A DNA stretch of 64,000 nucleotides, from the NCBI GenBank assembly GCA_963921425.1, contig OY992832.1, positions 19,938,835-20,002,834 on the forward strand, read 5' to 3'. Of this stretch, positions 11,401-23,792 are shown one piece after another. Below the pieces are notes generated by a model. The model searched no databases. It saw only the letters and a list, made by a program, of their open reading frames with translations, and was not told where the DNA came from. Source of the DNA: Dryas octopetala (lineage: Eukaryota; Streptophyta; Magnoliopsida; Rosales; Rosaceae). The translations under genes and the position numbers were made by a program. Each line of letters starts with the position of its first letter. The stretch's first letter is position 1.

Positions 11401-11616
11401 CCAAAAAAAAAAAAAAAAAACAGTTTCACCAAAATACAGTTACAGTGACGTCAGCATGTGTCAGCGCGCGTCAGCATGCGTCAGAAGGGTAATTTAGGAT
11501 TATAAGTTTTAGGGGGTTTTGAAAGAGTTTCTAGATGGGTAGGGGTTTAGACAAATTTTTTTGGTGAGTAGGGTGTTTAAAATTAGGCACTATATTTTAT
11601 ATTTGTAATTGAAACG

Positions 11617-11857
11617 TGTGATAAGGGTCCTATCCTATCTAGTCGTTCATTTACCTAATTATATTGTAGTATTATTTTGTAATATTATTTTGTAATTATC
11701 AGTTAGACTAGCATTTATCTCTTATGTGTTAAGTCATACAATGGCTCTTGTACTTATTATGTATCTGATCTATATATTGATCAATACTATAGTAATCTTA
11801 TTAACTGAGGCTTCCACAATATCTCTCTTTCTCAAACATGTTTCATGGTATCAGAGC
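11617..11857 (+). mobile_element. Solitary 5' LTR with primer-binding site
   Basis: A TG...CA-bounded segment (11617-11838) beginning TGTGATAAGG and ending CTCAAACA is followed by TGGTATCAGAGC (11846-11857), the initiator-Met tRNA primer-binding site of plant copia-type elements. No gag, pol or partner LTR follows, so this is the broken left end of an old element. Confidence 0.6.
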
Positions 11858-11885
11858 TTTTGAGTCTCACAACACATCTCAAAGT

Positions 11886-12225
11886 TATCTCACATTGAAA
11901 ATATGAGGGCTGTGACTTATAAGGCTTTGAGCTACTTCTCCCATTGTCAATTGTTTTTGGGATTAATGCCTAAACTTCATCATGGTATTAAGCAGACTAT
12001 CCACATGTTTGGCCCAACAACTACACGTGCTCTCATGTCACCTAATATGAATTATCCACGTGTTAGGCTTGAGTGATGCCACACGTGCGGGGGCGTGATG
12101 AGAGAAAGATCCTACATTGAAAATGTGAGACCTTGCATAATGTGACTTATGAAGATTTGAGCTATTTCTCTCATTACCAATTGGTTTTAGGATAGATGTC
12201 TGAACTTCTTCAAAACCTATTATCC
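11886..12225 (+). mobile_element. TRIM-like miniature LTR remnant
   Basis: Two direct, about 75%-similar segments (about 11893-11981 and 12110-12205, sharing CATTGAAAAT, GTGACTTAT and TTTGAGCTA) flank a short middle. A degenerate primer-site-like TGGTATTAAGCAG follows the first, and a purine-rich CGTGCGGGGGCG precedes the second. This layout fits a terminal-repeat retrotransposon in miniature, but the ends are not exact. Confidence 0.45.
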
Positions 12226-12442
12226 TAAAAAAATGAATTGTTTCATGACAATATGACACATATGCCGATGATCATTTATAGTTTAGTAAATGATATATAG
12301 TTAATAAAAATAATCCATGAGTTCAAATCTCATAAAATTAATAAAATATAGAAAAGTGACATGTACACATACATATAAATATGTATTGCTCTTTCTTTCT
12401 AAACATACGTAACCTCTTTACTTTCTTCCACCTTATAATTTT

Positions 12443-12749
12443 TCGGCCAAAAGACGTTTTGGGTCCCTGTACTATGGATAAATCGCACTTTGGGCCCCAT
12501 CATTTCAATTTGCATTTTTTAAGGACCGTGGTTATTCCATTAATGTCACAATCAGATCCAAACTGTCAAAATTGTCTACTTTAGAGCCAATCAGATGGTG
12601 CCACGTGGACATTTTCCTTCTCGATTTTGATGAATTGGACTTGATTGCAACACTAATAGAAACACGGTCCTTAAAAAAAGTAAATTAAAATGACAGAGAC
12701 CAAAGTGCGACTCAGTCATAGTATATGGACCAAAAACATCTTTTGGCCT
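12443..12749. mobile_element. Foldback MITE K
   Basis: The ends CGGCCAAAAGACGTTTTGGG and the inverse of AAAAACATCTTTTGGCC pair, followed inward by the GCACTTTGG / CCAAAGTGC and CACGGTCCTTAAAAAA blocks. The arms are about 95 bp with a short loop. It is non-coding. Confidence 0.75.
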
Positions 12750-13974
12750 AATTCTTCTATCTTTCAAGGAAACCTTTTTTTTTTTTTGGCTTTTCTTGTA
12801 AATTTACATCTTCAACTGGATAAGATCATGACATGATCTTCCACTTATAACCCACCAGAATACTTCATACTATTTTTACTTTCTTATGTATAAATTTTGT
12901 TATTATAGGGTGCACATTGTGTACGTCATTGGCACTTGGCAGTGCATTAAACACTCATCCATGTATACACATATTGAGTATGAGATATTTTAATGTAGCA
13001 TTATATGTATCATGTAAGCAGTCACATCATGAAGTTAAAAATTTCCTTAAAAAACTAATTAATAATGACAAAAAACCGCACTCCAAAATTAATACAAAAA
13101 AAAATTATACTCTTAAATATGTGATGATTAATTTGAGAGATCTCATACCTTAATTATCTCGATGAACAATGCGATACACTCCAATATAGAAATATATAAA
13201 GGTTGGTGATTTTGATTTTGTCATATGATTAATTTTTAAATTGGTGTTTGGTTCATAAGCACACATGTTGGTATCTAGCTAGGGTAGGTGACATTCAGTG
13301 CATATGAATCCGAAAGAAGACAGGCCGGCAAATTAAGGGAGGCATAGCTAGCTAGTACATGTGCTAGATGCATGGACAGATAGGAAGGCCAACATGTGAG
13401 TAAAGGGCCCAAGTCGCAATCTGATCAACAGAGTCTCTCTCGCTTTGCTTTCCTTCATGCTACACTCCAAACAAATAGTCTTTCTACGATAATAGACGAT
13501 ATATGACATACAAACAGATTTAGAGTGAAAAAATTTGTAATGAGAAATTGAGTATGTTGAGATTTAAGAATGTATGTACAAACATATTTATAATACGTGC
13601 ATGTCATACGTATGTGTCTGTATTGGTCAAATTTGTTTACTAATAGTTCACCAATAATAATGTGATAGCATTTTATTTATTTAAATTTATATATACATAT
13701 AACATATTCTGAATCTCATTTATTGATACTGACATTATATTTATACATCATTATGGGAATAATTAATTCTAGCGAACAAACGTGGTGTCTCAATATCATT
13801 GCTTTGCTTAACCAATTAAAACCACTTGGACTCATTTCTTGAGTGGATAGGCTTGTAGTTGTAGGTATGTCCATTATGGTTTTCTATTGAGAAGGGGACA
13901 AGTAATTGATAGTCTATGGATGAGCGGTGCCCATGCATATATGACCACCTCCTCTATTATTAATTGTATTGTTT

Positions 13975-14009
<35 letters not shown>

Positions 14010-15636
14010 GTCGTTCTCATGCACGAGGAATAGTACTCTGGTGTGCCGGTGTCTAGTATTTGGTTAATTAGTTTGGCAGAATTGGTATAGATCGATCAAG
14101 GTGCCGTGCCTTGCCAGGCTTAAACCATTAAGTCCCAAGTTTAAGCTTAATCAATCTAATTAACTTATTAAAATCATGTTCAATAAATAAATAATTAAAT
14201 GAGACGTGTACGTACATTGTAATACTAATAAGTAAATTTAATAAATTTGACTTCTGCAAGTTTGTGGCATTGAATTGAAGGAAAGGTTGGCTTGTGATTA
14301 AAGCGCGCACTATTATGCTGGAGAGAGAAATTTGTTTTGGCAAGTAGGGACTTTAGGAATAGAAGCTTTTCTAAGTATGACAAGTGTTGTGTGAAAGAAG
14401 CTAACAAGTGTTTGACAGCATCGGACACCTATCATGTAATCATAAATGGCACTATACTTTTTAATTATAATTTTTTTTTATACTGATGCTTCTGTATTTT
14501 TAGGCTCTCGTATATGCATATTATTTTTGTTATATTGATATTTCTTAATATACATTGCGTATGAAACTTGCAAGGCCATGCTTTTTCTTTTTGTTTCTGT
14601 TTTTGGAAATCTGGTAGTCTATGCTGATTGCTGAATGACTGAATGTGACTTTGGAAGACATTACCAGCACAGACTTTAGTGGCAGTCACTATGTTTTGGT
14701 CAAGCTTTTAATGCTATAAATGAATTTGTTTGGCTTACAAATGTTAACCATCTTGGAATGCCGCCACCATAATCGTCAAGAACATTCAACCACAGGGTTT
14801 AGCTTTGTGACATTCTGGCATTCTTTAAAAACTTAGGTAGACTGACAGACTGGCCATGTCCAATTTATGTCGAATTCAAGTTGCCCAACCCAACCTATAG
14901 AAAATGAACTGGGGCACCCAGTCCCTACATGTATTGTGGTGATTGGGTCACTTGAATCCCCAAGTTCGTAGTAGAATCAATGGTCAAAAATCTACCAAAA
15001 TTTGTGGTAGAATATTATGTTATTTGACTGTGAATCTAAACTTATTACATTGCACATGAATTCCTTAAGCGTGCAACCCGACATCAACTTCCCAATTAAG
15101 CATGCAATTGAAGCAACACCTCAAACACTAGAATGTGGACGGTCTTGTCCGGTTGCAACTTTGATCATGTTGCTTGCATCAGGTTGCAAGTTGAATAATG
15201 CAGACAAGCCTTTAACCTATAAAAACCTTTTGCAATATACCAAAAACTGTCTGCCACTCATAATTTTGATAACCTCTAACATCATTGGGAGGGAAGGGGG
15301 CGGGGAAAGAGACATGCAGAGAACATTATGCATTCAGAAAATGCAAATTTAGAACCCTAACAAAAATAAGAGTTACATTTCCCGTCCTCCACATATCCTT
15401 ATTAACCCAAAGGGCATTGAGATAAAACAAGACGTACTAATAACTAAAATAACAATAACAATGTCACTACACAGACCCTCTTGTCCTCTTCATGACACCT
15501 ACAAGACTCAGTATCTTCATCTTCATTTCCCTTTTCATTTGGGGTTTGGAGGGAGAGTGCTGAGCATAAAAATTTGGCTAGAAAAAGAATGGAACTTACA
15601 AAATTGACCCTTGTTCAAAGTCATACAGTACAAGTA
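12750..15636. other. Intergenic DNA downstream of TIC100
   Basis: No gene is seen. It holds a (CT)17 microsatellite (13977-14007), short chance frames (for example 14128-14343, 14465-14689, 15017-15352), and the probable 3' UTR of TIC100 in its last few hundred bases. Confidence 0.55.
13977..14007. repeat. (CT)n microsatellite
   Basis: An uninterrupted CT dinucleotide run of about 31 bases in intergenic DNA. Confidence 0.95.
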
Positions 15637-18228
15637 TTATGTTAACAAGGGGAGCAAAACTGGCTCACCACGTATAGTTTCTTCATATGGTTCCAAATAA
15701 TACACCGATGTGTGCAAAGACAAAATACTGTCTGATTCCCTTTCCGGTGCTGCATGCAGCCAACTATGGTTTCCTGATCTGATCCCTTTTGGGCTTATTC
15801 TGGTATTCACACAAGCTGGATGAGGTGAGCATATTTGAGATAAGGGCCGCAACCGACATAGCTTCCCATTTGAGAGGTTTTTGACTTGAAAGTTCAAGCG
15901 TCTCTGCCTTATGACTTTCAAATTTACTTTTGGGTCAACCACTAGAGGGAAACTGACTGAATCAACTGTTTTCAAGAGGCCACTAGAGGCTTCATCGCAT
16001 GAGGAAATAGCTGCCTTTGGCTTACCTCTACTCTTTTTCCATGACAAAAATGATTGTTGCAGCTGGGATGGAACCTGCGAAGCCAAACAAGAAAGTAGAC
16101 ATAAGATCCTGGAACTAGTTCTGAATTGGCATGACTCACTCAAACTGAGTTTTCTTATTACGGCTTACTGGAACTATAGAATAAAATATTAAAAAGATAG
16201 GTTGATACAGAATTAGAGCCTTCATAACTTTTGAGTATAGGCATAACATTATATGTGTCAATCACTAGCATCTGCTTTCTAATACAGATTATCATCATGA
16301 CTATCACAGTTGAAAACAAATAAAGGCAGTTGGCATCAATGGGTGTGCAATCAACCAATACCAAACAAGGGTAGGAAGAAGAAAATGACATTGCTGATGA
16401 TCAAACCCAATAAACATTGTTAAATTCTGAATTATGTCATTTCAGCTGTAAATTGTAACTACTTGATGCATATAGCTAAGCTTCCATGTGTGAAAAATTA
16501 TTTTAATAATGCACTACACATCATTAGAAGCTTGTACCCTCAGTTGTGGTAGTCAGATCACATAGATTCACGTGAAAACTGAACCTCTGCTCTAAGTGCA
16601 TACTTTTATACAGAGACCAATCAAACTCATTGCACAAATTTGCATGTCAATTATTCCATCTAAATTCAGCTTGTTATGGTTAGGCATTGTGATTAATTTC
16701 AATCACTGAAGCAATCAAGTTCTGCAGTCTACACTGTTTCAATGCAAATAATAACAGCCCTTACATAACAAGCTATGAAAATCAAATCAAGCCTCTAAAA
16801 CATTAGCAGGACATTAGCTTTTCACTAAAAGACACCCAATATTCATCTATATAATATACATATTATGAATATATGTATTGTGTATAGACCAGATGAATCA
16901 CCATATAAGCCTATGTTTTTCAATGAAGAAAGTATAGAGCACTCTCAGTTAAGTTGCTTGGTGATGCAGGAAAGGGAAAGATTATGATTTTATCTAAAAC
17001 CACGACAGAGTTAATGAAATTGATTGGCTAGAGTTGACATTTTCTGCAAAATAAGTCATTGAATAGCTAAGTCATAACATCACAAGCCATTTTCTTCAAT
17101 AATGCTGACTTATCACAGTGATATAATGATATAAAAAATCTGAAAAAGCATTAATGTTGAAATCAAAAGTTTAGAACTCACTCCAGAGACAGGGCTACTT
17201 GAAGCAAATGCCAATGAAGATGATGAAAATGGAGACTGCCCAGGTTTGTTTCCCTTCTGGCCATTTTTAGTAGCATCCTGATCTGCACTTACAGACCCAA
17301 AACTTGATGGCGCAACATCATCCTCATCCTCATCTTCCTCTTCTTCTTCCTCTTCATCCTCATCCTCTTCAATTAAGGTTTTCTCATCTTGCTTAGCCAA
17401 TGGGGAAGTGTCTTCTTCCTCCTTCAAACTCATTTCCACCTTCTCCTCCTCTTTCTCTCTCAATCTCAACTCCTCATCCATATCCTCAATGACCTCTTCC
17501 AGGCACAATTCAGCTTCTACTAGTTCTAGTTCTTTTTCAATCAGCTTCATCTTGACCTCACTAGCTTTCCTCTTCTCTTCAGTCCATTTCTCTAATTTAT
17601 CAAAAACAGGCTTGCATGCATTTTCCACTGCCGATACAAGACGCATCCATATATTTTTTTTCTTCACACCGATGTTACGTCCATAGAACTCGTCAAAACC
17701 AAGGGGAAGGAACTGTGCCTTGTTTGGGTCCACCTCTTCCCCAGGTTTCAGAGGCGGCTGCCAAAACAAGCGAACCCCATATTTTTCATCATTGATGTAG
17801 TTGATTAACCGTCCAGTTCGTGTGTGTAGGATTAGGGGATCTTCAGTATATACAAGCTTTGATGGGTCTTCAGGATCAGGCTCTGGTTCCTTGTTAATAA
17901 GAACAAATTCTGGAGTCTCATCTGATCAAACAAATGTGACATACATTTAGTATGAAACTTAACTTTGTCCTTTTTGGTGGAAGAACAAACCATGCATTCT
18001 TTTTCTGGTTATTTCAACAAAAGCATAAGCTAACGTGATCACAAGAGAAGAAGCAAAAAACTAAACTGAATTGTGTCAAGAAGCCACTGGCCTATGTAGC
18101 CAGGTGATACCTCTCAAACTTTAAGCGGGGAAAATAAAGGGTTCATAATAGAGGGTTTTTTGTGTGTGTTGGGAAGAGCTATCCCACATTGTGCAGCTCA
18201 TTTCAGATAATTTTTTTGGGAAAAACAG

Positions 18229-18273
<45 letters not shown>

Positions 18274-21200
18274 TGAAACAAGAAATTAACGTGGGTTGGG
18301 TCTGGCAGAGCAAATTCTTGAAATAAATGCAAAAACCCTGGGGGGGGTGGTTATTGATGATTAAATTAATACCCTTTGACCACCAGTGTTCAAGCTCAGC
18401 AGGCATAGGTATCCTCAATGGAGCTTTATAGAAGGAGTTCAACCACATTTCCCTTTCCTCATCGACCTCATGCACATATGTTTTCCAATAATCAGGGACC
18501 TGCCAAAGAAGCATATGTACACAATTTCTTAAACCAGACCAAAACTTAATCCTGACTAATTAAGTATATTGATTTTATCTTCATTTTCTGATGTAAAACA
18601 ATTTCACCAGTCATAAATAATTGATTATAACTTACTTCATAAAACTGGTTTATGAAGCCTGGTGCCATCCAAACATCTTCTTCTTCATAGAAATATGGAT
18701 GTTGAGGATCTCCATATGGGCCCCTCTCTTCCCTAATCACTTTAAAGGCAAAGAAATTCCATTGTCATGAACAAATGAGAGATCATACAGTATACAAAAG
18801 CTGAATGGATCTTATGATATAAACCAGATCTGCATGAAGTGACAAATTTATAATAGTAATTCACAGTTCCTGCATGAATAAATGTCCAAAATCAACTAAA
18901 TCTGCATTGGATGAGAGACAGATTATCACAAAAAGGATGGAGCATGGCCCCAAAGAAGGGCAAAACATATGCAAACCTATTCAGGGGTGTTGAAGAGCTA
19001 TTGGTATCTCTTAATTAAAAATAATAATAAGTGCGTTCCATAGTGTTTCTGAACATCTATCTTTAAAGACAACTTTACACATCATGCAAATGCACCTGAA
19101 TCGACGAACAAATATACTAATTAATATGCAGATCACATTCCTGACAACTATTTTAACTGTTTTTGTGCATCACTTTTCTAGACAAGCCAATAATTTTCAA
19201 CCTAACATCTCCTTAGGCAGATAGTTATTACTAGCATTACTAGCATTCAAAAAACATACTTCCATCAGGCTTGTTGACAAACATCCGAGCCTTAGCAGCA
19301 GCCACTTCTGCAATACCCGCATGCAGCTGAAAATCCACCAACATATTAGGGATATCTTTGTACAGATGGCAAGTTTCTCCTGTTTATTTCTCATTCAAGT
19401 ATAATACATCAAAGAATGAAGATATTTTACCGCTGATACATCCTCATCACACCCATTAGAATCCTCCAATAGCTCCCCAAAGTAGAACCTACCCTGCATG
19501 TGAAAAGAAGATAAAGTACTTAACTCAATAACCATACAATTGCAACAAGTTATTAGACACTGAGATGCAAACAAAGGCATATCTTTCACATGATTTGGTG
19601 TCAGCTCTTATTGGCATCCCCTATAGGCTACTTTAGTTTCTCTTCACTGGATTACTTTGCACTGTAATGCTGCAAGTTTAGTTTTATTCAAGCATCCTCT
19701 ATCGTTAGAGGGTATATTCGGAATTTCCAGATTTGTTGGAAATGGGCTGCAACTGAAGTCTGGAACCCAGGGATCTAATTTCGTGTCAAGAGATGTTATT
19801 AGGTCCTTAAGTAAGTCCTTCAGTAGTTTAAAACTTGGTCTATTACTGCTTTCTAAATTGGAAGACAGAAGTCTACATCATATTAGGATTAGGAGTAGCA
19901 TAAAAGATGAATAAAAATATCAATGGTCTGAATTTATGGAAATATTAATGAACATATCAATATCGGTAAAGGAAAATAGGAAACTATGAATTGTTTTCTT
20001 AAACAATATAAAAACTGTGCATGAAACTTTGAGATATGTTAAACTCATCAATGATGCCTCAATTACGTTAATACATGTCATAAAATAATGCAAGATTGAA
20101 AGGTCTATGACTTAGGATGAATAGATGGAGCACTGGTGACAACATTGACAAAAATCATACTTCAACACTATCCACAAGGAACCTTAGGTGCGATACCTAC
20201 AATTTTAACCCTACATATGCTTTATAAGTTAGGTGCGATACCCATAAACTTATCTCTTATCTTCTTTGACTTACTTATTTGCACTGCTGTTATAGCACAA
20301 ATAGCAATTAATTTTTAAAAATTTACAAACCCACCCCAATCCTCAAACAAGTCCAATCATCAAGCCCTAACCATCCCACCAAAAATAGCTTCTGCTATAA
20401 AGTTGTGTGGTTGTAAATCAAAACCAATCACATCAGTGCTGTTCCAGGTGGACGTGAAATTAAAAGTTGAGGTCATACTGATACATCAGTTTTGGTATAA
20501 AAGCTATTTTTCCAAATCAACTAGCCATGTCCTGAATCTCACCAACCCTCTTTTTATTGCATATTCATCTCTTGGTACACCATACTGTGGTCATTCTATC
20601 TACATGGTTTAATCCAATATCCGTTTGTCTTCATGTATTTTATAGTGGCAAACAGAAGAGAGGGTTCTCTATATGTACTAGATACAGGTAAGATTTCTCT
20701 AATCCCTTTGACCTCTTCGATATATTAAAGTTGACTCCCACATGTTCAATGAATTTATGAAAAGAAATGGCTTATATGTCATGCACCTACATAGATGGAA
20801 CGTTCGTTGACTTCATATACACCACATCCATGCATTCTGGCATGCTTCCACTGACCAGCATAACGATATCGACCTTTCTCCCTGGCAAAGATAGACAGTC
20901 ATTATAAAATCACAACACCAGTATCACCAAAAAGAATACATTTATGACTTTTACAGTAAATGCATGCAAAAGGTTTGATAAAATTGTCAATAAAAATTAC
21001 GAATTACAAGCCCTTTGGCCCATTTCACCCGTTCTGGTTTCGTAAGCACGGATGAGATGCTAAAAACTCACTACTCTATACTGGCATTCTTAAATCACTA
21101 ACCAACTGAAGTACACACTTAAGACCTAATAAAAAAAATTGAAAACAAAATTTCTTTTAAATTCATGACAATCAGACGTATCTCACACCCTATCCACACC

Positions 21201-23642
21201 TCCCCACTAAGGGGTGTCTGGGACTATTTGAACACCCACCTAGTCACTCGGCATGTGCAATACCTCTTGTTCTGAAATTTTTGGCATTTTCAGAATAAAA
21301 TCCTAGGGGTGGCTACCAAAGGAGTAGGACTGATATCCTAACGCAAGACAACACTATTTAAGGAGTTCAAACCCATTAAGCAACTACCTCCCTTTGATTT
21401 TACTTGATAATTCATATAAATAGCCAAAGAAAGATAACATATTAGAATACTAACGACATCTTCCAATCTTAAGTAAATCAATTTATTTAATATTAATTAA
21501 AATTCATCGAATAATATCCAGATTAGAACCAACAGCAGCTCAAAAATATAACTTACGGTTTCCTCCCAAATTGTCTGATCCAGTCATCTCTTTCATAAAA
21601 GGGTACTTCATACTGCCCCCCTGCTAAACGAATGCTGTCTTCAATATCCATCTCCAGCCATTCCTTGTCTTCCGGGGTCATATAATCTCTTGATATTATG
21701 TGCCCTTCAGCACGCATTTGTGCTTCAAGCCTTAAAAGAGGGTACCAAGTAATTCAATTAGTTCTTATTACATGGAAAGAAATCTTGAGGTACTAACAGT
21801 CAAGATATGGAATGGTATATATATAGGGATCATAAACTTACTTGGAACCGGGAACAGGCTCTATATCAGGTATATCAACTTCAACAACCCCATGACCTTC
21901 CATGTTATTTTGAAGCCATTCACCTTCATACCTATGAACATGAAATGATTTTTTATTTTTAATTTTTCACATAAACCGGAGTAAAAGGGAATTGCAAGCT
22001 AACCAAATTAATCAATTAGTTTAGACAAAGAAAACAACCCTCCAATATATATAACAACCATGCTTGAGAAATCACACAAGACAAAGTCACAACACCCAAT
22101 CTATTTATCAGTATTACTGTCATTTCTGGATATTCCATACAGCTAAGCAGATACATGAGAATTATTGACTGTTTTTTTGACGTCATAAGTTTTGGGAAAA
22201 CTCAAATTCCCAATTTATAAAATATGAAATATTTTCTTGGTAAGACATTGAACTTGAAAATTGCTCCAACCCCACACAAAGGCACCAGGGATAGAGCTGA
22301 CTATATGTCCTGCACAAAATCTTTGAAATAAGCTTTCTATGACTTCTAGAAATTTAGGATGCTTCTTTTTGGCTTGGTAAAATTTGAACCTAGGAACAAC
22401 TACCCTTGACCACCAAAGCTGATAAGCCAGGAATATTAGGCTACTAAATAGTCAGTTCATTGAATTGTATATTTATAACTTATGTTGATTAATCCCATCA
22501 CCCCCAAATAAAACAGATATATCGGTTCAGCCTGTTGTTTCTGATTTTCATCTTCTTTTCTGGCCATTATAGAGTCATCGTAAAGCACGAAAGTTCCAAG
22601 ATAGGCATCAATAAATGAGACTATGGTCAAACTGCATTTTATCACAAATAGACAAACCTGACCAGTCCCTGTTCAGCTACATAGACTCCTTTCCCATGAG
22701 CCAAGTCATCCCACACAGTGCCCTCATACCTTAAAGAAAAAAAAAAAAAAAAAAAAAAAAAAGACCATAACTTAGGTAATAAGAAACATGATAAGTTAAA
22801 GCCAGGAAAAGTGCCAAAATAACAACAGTAAAAAAGAGTACAAATCAAATCTTGCTAGGGATTTAGAGAATGAGCATTGCACATTTCTCTCATGTTATGA
22901 GCTAATGGAAATAATTGAACATAAACTATATAGCAGTACAAAAATCCAAGGCAGTTAAGAAAGAAACAAAGACATACGAGCTGCCATCAGGAAAAATGTA
23001 GCTAACCCAAGTGAGAAACTCCTCAATCCTATCCAACTCTTCAATCACAGCTTTAGGATTGGAAATGTCATGATGGTCATCAGGTATGGCTGGGTAAGGC
23101 TTCCGGTACGGGACGTAAAATGGGGCAATAGGAGGGTCTCGGCCGGCCTTAATCTCCTCCCTGACAATGTCCCACTCCTCCTCATCAGCCCAAACCGGGT
23201 CCCAACCGGGTTTGGTCGTCTCCAATGGAGCATCCCCCCAAAGCTCCCTCAAGTCCTCCTCCCGCCAGTTTTCTGGGTCCTCCGGAAAATCGAAGAGGTC
23301 CTCGTAAAATACGTAGCTTTTGTCCTCCTCTTCCTGCCTCCTCCTCACTCTCTTGCCCTGCAGGACCTGCGAGAAGAGCTTCATGTTCACGTCGGGTGTG
23401 TTTTCGGATTCGGGTATTTCTTCCCCGGGTCGGATATAGTTGAGTGATTCATCCACTTCACCACCACCACCACCACCAACACCTTCTTCTCCTTCGTATT
23501 CAGAGGAATTGTCGGAGTCGTCGTCGGATTCTGAGTCTGAGGAGGAGGAGAGGTTTTCTCCATCTGGGTCTGAGTTTGGGTCGGGTTCTTGGTCTTTGAG
23601 TGGGGACTCGGTGGTGGGTTTTGGCGAGTCTTGCTCAGGCAT
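15637..23642 (-). CDS. TIC100: TIC100, MORN-repeat subunit of the chloroplast inner-envelope translocon
   Basis: The protein is a subunit of the 1-MDa TIC complex that imports proteins across the chloroplast inner envelope. Eleven exons with GT/AG borders join in frame: 22978-23642, 22658-22729, 21842-21931, 21557-21730, 20791-20881, 19431-19493, 19260-19326, 18636-18739, 18373-18499, 17182-17921 and 15637-16074, giving 876 codons, close to the roughly 870 of the Arabidopsis protein. Residues 1-85 are acidic and serine-rich. MORN-type motifs follow: YEGTVWDDLAHGKGVYV (about 223), YEGEW..NNMEGHGVV (about 247) and YAGQWKHARMHGCGVYEV (about 342). A glutamate-rich coiled stretch lies near 560-665. 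The start at 23642 opens the conserved acidic head. There is no obvious transmembrane helix. Long A-runs sit in introns near 18229 and 22737. The assignment rests on recalled similarity to EMB1211/TIC100. Confidence 0.92.
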
Positions 23643-23740
23643 TGTGCTGGGTTTCAGAGGAAGAAGAAGAAGATAAGGTAGTGTGAGTGTAAGTGTGAGC
23701 GATGGTCACTAAGCAAAATGGTAGAATAAGTAGTACCTGC

Positions 23741-23792
23741 AAAGAGGAACAGACAGAGTGGCCAAAAAAAAAAAAAAGAGGAACAGACAGAG
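23741..23792 (+). mobile_element. Micro-insertion: TGGCC plus poly(A) with 18-bp target duplication
   Basis: AAAGAGGAACAGACAGAG occurs exactly twice (23741-23758 and 23775-23792), separated only by TGGCC and about eleven A. This is the structure left by target-primed reverse transcription of a LINE truncated to its last few bases. It lies about 100 bp upstream of the TIC100 start codon, in its promoter or 5' UTR. Confidence 0.82.

Larger units (their letters stand above)
9820..11605. mobile_element. Element J: long non-autonomous element related to I
   Basis: It shares end motifs with element I. Near the left end AACTCTTCCAAAACCCCCTA is an imperfect inverse of TAGGGGGTTTTGAAAGAGTT near the right end, so the element has long degenerate inverted termini. 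The interior has a GC-rich gene-like block (10020-10580) and minisatellites. Exact ends are approximate. Confidence 0.55.

Noticed and set aside
12765..12800. A GCC-poly(A) in complement as another micro-insertion
   Set aside because: The flanking sequences do not form a convincing direct repeat.
18229..18270. A run of about 40 A in a TIC100 intron as a possible retro-insertion
   Set aside because: No flanking direct repeat of 10 bp or more was seen; it may be simple A-tract expansion.
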